Translations under genes and position numbers: made by a program
Assembly: GCA_003266065.1 (NCBI GenBank)
Contig: MUZY01000017.1
Location: forward strand, 15,368 to 23,114
DNA length: 7,747 nt
Source: Methanosphaera sp. rholeuAM130
Lineage (GTDB): Archaea; Methanobacteriota; Methanobacteria; Methanobacteriales; Methanobacteriaceae
Direction of reading: 5' to 3'
Shown here: positions 5,961-7,747 of the stretch, piece after piece
Numbering within the stretch: position 1 is the stretch's first letter
How the letters are laid out: each line of letters opens with the position of its first letter
The notes under the pieces: model-generated
Told to the model about the DNA's origin: nothing
Databases searched by the model: none
Seen by the model: the letters and a program-made list of their open reading frames with translations, nothing else

Positions 5961-6258
5961 GTTTTCCAATATTTTTTTATCATATTGGTTTTCATTATAT
6001 TCTTCGATTAACTGGAAAAAACATTATATTTACGAATATTCAAGCTGTGAATTTGTGTGTTTTACTGTCAAATTATTGTTATGCTTCTGGATTCTCGAGT
6101 ATGGATTGATAGTTGCTGTTATATGTCATTTATAGTTATGCATCATTAATTTCCATCAATGAATTATTACTATATGAAATATTGGTATTATCGTATTATA
6201 TTGTCGTGTTTAAATCAATGATTAATGTTTTATATTATGGAATGTCTGTTATGCTTGT
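5961..6258. other. Non-coding stretch downstream of the 77-residue secreted protein
   Basis: I find no open gene here. The minus-strand frame that continues past the stop of the secreted protein is Asn/Thr/Ser-rich (for example YDNTNISYSNNSLMEINDA) but broken by many stop codons. It could be the decayed body of a longer surface protein whose N-terminus is the 77-residue ORF, or simply A+T-rich noise. No tRNA, insertion sequence or clear terminator is visible. Confidence 0.3.
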
Positions 6259-6492
6259 TCAAGCGTTGTAACCATTGGAGGTAAACGATTTCGCAGAGGT
6301 TTTACTATGTATTTGATATTTTTGAACAATTATAGGATCTTGTGTATTATAATTAGTAGGGTCAGGGTTATTTTCTTTAAGTACTGCATAATTACGAGGA
6401 GTGGTATACTCATTTGGTAATTCTGATTCGCCGATTATCATGGCTAATAGGCATAGTATTATAATTTGAAAATAAATTTTGGTTATGTTCAT
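6259..6492 (-). CDS. Small secreted protein of 77 residues, unknown function
   Basis: The protein starts with a signal peptide: short n-region MNITK, hydrophobic core IYFQIIILCLLAMIIG, then an abrupt change to a polar chain rich in Asn, Pro, Thr and Tyr (for example NYAVLKENNPDPTNYNTQ). No cysteine remains in the mature part and there is no second membrane segment, so it is probably exported or held by its signal sequence. It is expressed by good signals: GGAGG with eight bases to ATG 6490-6492, and a TATA box TTTATATA at 6557-6564. The frame ends at TGA 6259-6261. Similar signal-plus-linker segments start longer adhesin-like proteins in Methanobacteriales, so it may be a truncated one; the sequence downstream is decayed. 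It is otherwise unrecognised. Confidence 0.65.
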   Translation of the reverse strand: MNITKIYFQIIILCLLAMIIGESELPNEYTTPRNYAVLKENNPDPTNYNTQDPIIVQKYQIHSKTSAKSFTSNGYNA

Positions 6493-6556
6493 GTAATTTT
6501 CCTCCGCTATTTTTTTTAAATTTGATCCTTTGAGTTATTGATTATATTTATTCTAG

Positions 6557-6564
6557 TATATAAA
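6557..6564 (-). promoter_or_regulatory. TATA box of the small secreted protein gene
   Basis: The minus strand reads TTTATATA, an excellent match to the archaeal TATA consensus, preceded by an A-rich stretch that could serve as the TFB-binding element. It lies 65 bases upstream of the ATG, predicting a start near 6535 and a leader of about 40 nt containing the GGAGG site. Confidence 0.6.
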
Positions 6565-6833
6565 TGTTTTTATTGTTATTACAAAATATTTGGTTTTTAT
6601 TACATGGCAGTTGGGGATTAGGAACAACCAATGAATGAAATTATAATTGTTTGTGATTTAAAGTAACTAAGATCAAGAATAATAAGAGGGTAAAATAGAT
6701 TCTTCATGATACAAGGGTGTTTGATTTTCTAAATGTTGATTTTGTAAAAAAGGTATTGTGGATGGGGATAGATATTATTTTCTAAAAGTTTTTATTAATG
6801 ACATGGAAAATGGTGAGGTGGTCTATTCTTTTA
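6565..6833. other. Intergenic region, no gene seen
   Basis: Nothing convincing is encoded on either strand. A plus-strand frame of about 31 codons (6748-6840, reading GIVDGDRYYFLKVFINDMEN) looks protein-like but has no start or ribosome binding site and stops at once on both sides. No RNA gene or terminator structure is evident. Confidence 0.3.
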
Positions 6834-7004
6834 TCAATTAGGAGTGAAGACTTGAAATGTGCCATTTATCTACAAACATTTGATGGCTACTGCAGAGTCT
6901 TTACCATGTGATTTGATCTGCAGTTGAGTATATAGATTCATTTCATCAAGCCGATTATTAAATGTTTTTTTGGAGTAATCTTGTTTGGTATAACTCAATT
7001 GCAC
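6834..7004 (-). pseudogene. Possible gene remnant with internal TAG
   Basis: Beginning at GTG 7002-7004 a minus-strand frame runs 44 codons with normal composition (YTKQDYSKKTFNNRLDEMNL, then QIKSHGKDSAVAIKCL) to TAG 6870-6872. It stays open for 11 more codons (INGTFQVFTPN) to TGA 6834-6836. There is no ribosome binding site and I do not recognise the family. It lies downstream of regulator D but does not resemble an FHA domain. It could be a gene fragment with a nonsense mutation, or a chance frame. Confidence 0.25.
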
Positions 7005-7146
7005 TAGTCAAAAATTACCAATATTCCTCTTTTCCATATATAAAATAGAATTAGTTGATTATCTTTATTGGGAAGTGTTTTAGGAAGGGTAATATTGTAG
7101 ATTCATATGTTTTTGATACTTGATAATTGAATATTATGTTTTTTAC

Positions 7147-7533
7147 TTAATCAGTAAAGAATTGCAGTTGGGATATTATTTTATCAAATGCATCCTTATT
7201 TAAATAGTATGAATTAATTAATATTTTAGTTTTTCCTTTGAAATGAGGAGTTTTGAATTGTTCTATTAATCCAGATTCTTTCAATACTTTTAGGTGCTGT
7301 CCCAGCATTTGGACGGTGATATCAATGTTGTAATCCCTTATTAGCATGTTATTTAATGTTCTGATGTTTAATGCATAATTTTTAACATCCTCTTTGTCTC
7401 CGTTATAATTTTGTTCCTCATTTTTCAGTAATTTCAATATAATGAATCTGGTACTATTGTTCAAAGCAGATATTTTTGTGATAAGATCCATATCCTTATC
7501 ATCCATTTTTATGTAGTTATTCTTTCTAATCAT
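7147..7533 (-). CDS. Regulator D: stand-alone winged HTH protein of the same family, lacking the FHA half
   Basis: The protein has 128 residues and aligns with the N-terminal halves of regulators A and B. It has ISALNNSTRFIILKLL (21-36), LNIRTLNNMLIRDY (55-68), and VQMLGQHLKVLKESGLI (74-90) as the recognition-helix region. Residues 91-110 are a wing-like segment and LNKDAFDKIISQLQFF (111-126) matches the linker that begins LKEDAFDDLLLDLNFF in A. It stops exactly where the others continue into the FHA domain. The next frame codons after TAA (VKNIIFNYQ) still faintly resemble the linker of A, so the stop may be a nonsense change followed by decay; no FHA motif is found further downstream. Start ATG 7531-7533 follows AGGAGG by nine bases. 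It may bind the same DNA without phospho-dependent control. Confidence 0.85.
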   Translation of the reverse strand: MIRKNNYIKMDDKDMDLITKISALNNSTRFIILKLLKNEEQNYNGDKEDVKNYALNIRTLNNMLIRDYNIDITVQMLGQHLKVLKESGLIEQFKTPHFKGKTKILINSYYLNKDAFDKIISQLQFFTD

Positions 7534-7589
7534 TCTATTTTTCCTCCTTTGTCGATTTAATATTTTTTAATTATTTGAAAAATACTTCT

Positions 7590-7610
7590 ATGGTTTTCAT
7601 GATTAACCAT
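7590..7610. promoter_or_regulatory. ATGGTT...AACCAT dyad upstream of regulator D (candidate operator)
   Basis: Six-bp arms ATGGTT (7590-7595) and AACCAT (7605-7610) flank 9 bp, 56 bp upstream of the ATG of regulator D. The arms are the same as those of the dyad before regulator A, but the spacing is four bases shorter. The spacer also resembles that of A (TTC followed by AT-rich bases). The role is inferred from position and similarity. Confidence 0.4.
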
Positions 7611-7747
7611 TAATGATACTAATTTTTGTCCAATCTCTTATTTAATTGTTCTTAAAATGAATATGTCTTTCAATTGTAAATAAAAATAGTTTAATCAGGA
7701 ATTTATCCTAAACAACCCTACCTATTTAGAAAGGATTAAAAAACTCT

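Noticed and set aside
6870..6872. TAG as a pyrrolysine codon
   Set aside because: The frame lacks a start signal and a recognisable family, and nothing in the window suggests a pyrrolysine system; simple decay is a sufficient explanation.
1..7747. tRNA, rRNA or insertion sequence genes
   Set aside because: I saw no T-loop-like motif within a plausible GC-richer tRNA segment, no rRNA-like conserved strings and no transposase frame or terminal inverted repeats with target duplications.

Overview
The window is very A+T-rich (about 70% by eye). It is most consistent with a host-associated methanogen of the order Methanobacteriales, of the Methanosphaera or Methanobrevibacter kind. The evidence is archaeal-type ribosomal protein sequences (L10e, and a relic of archaeal uS9), GGAGG ribosome binding sites, TATA-like promoter boxes, oligo-T terminators, and the start of a parallel beta-helix adhesin-like protein. 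Every gene I can support lies on the minus strand. Less than half of the window is intact coding sequence; the rest is long intergenic DNA holding gene relics, dyads and repeats.

Layout from low to high coordinate: (1) 1-323, N-terminal part of an adhesin-like protein that runs off the window and shows no signal peptide. (2) 401-1183, regulator A, an ArsR-like winged helix-turn-helix (HTH) fused to a forkhead-associated (FHA) domain. (3) 1311-1478, a tiny ORF that is little more than a signal peptide. (4) 1719-2063, a decayed gene for ribosomal protein uS9. (5) 2163-2951, regulator B (HTH-FHA, GTG start). (6) 3053-3556, a ribosomal protein L10e gene interrupted by an in-frame TGA at codon 9. 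(7) 3965-4795, regulator C (HTH-FHA). (8) 4870-6258, a long non-coding or decayed stretch with a cluster of dyads, a 73-bp-period direct repeat and remnants of a reading frame. (9) 6259-6492, a 77-residue secreted protein with a clear promoter and ribosome binding site. (10) 6493-7146, mostly empty, with one weak relic. (11) 7147-7533, regulator D, the same HTH without the FHA half.

The unusual feature is the local family of four HTH or HTH-FHA paralogues. FHA domains read phosphothreonine, so these proteins look like DNA-binding regulators whose activity could be set by a Ser/Thr kinase. Regulators B and C share a 16-bp element (15 of 16 identical) at almost the same distance upstream of their start codons. 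Several GGTT...AACC dyads lie upstream of A, D and the signal-peptide ORF. The adjacent secreted or adhesin-like reading frames suggest that the regulators control surface proteins, but this is inference. Interleaved broken copies of two unrelated ribosomal protein genes suggest that this is a plastic region which collects and loses duplicated DNA.
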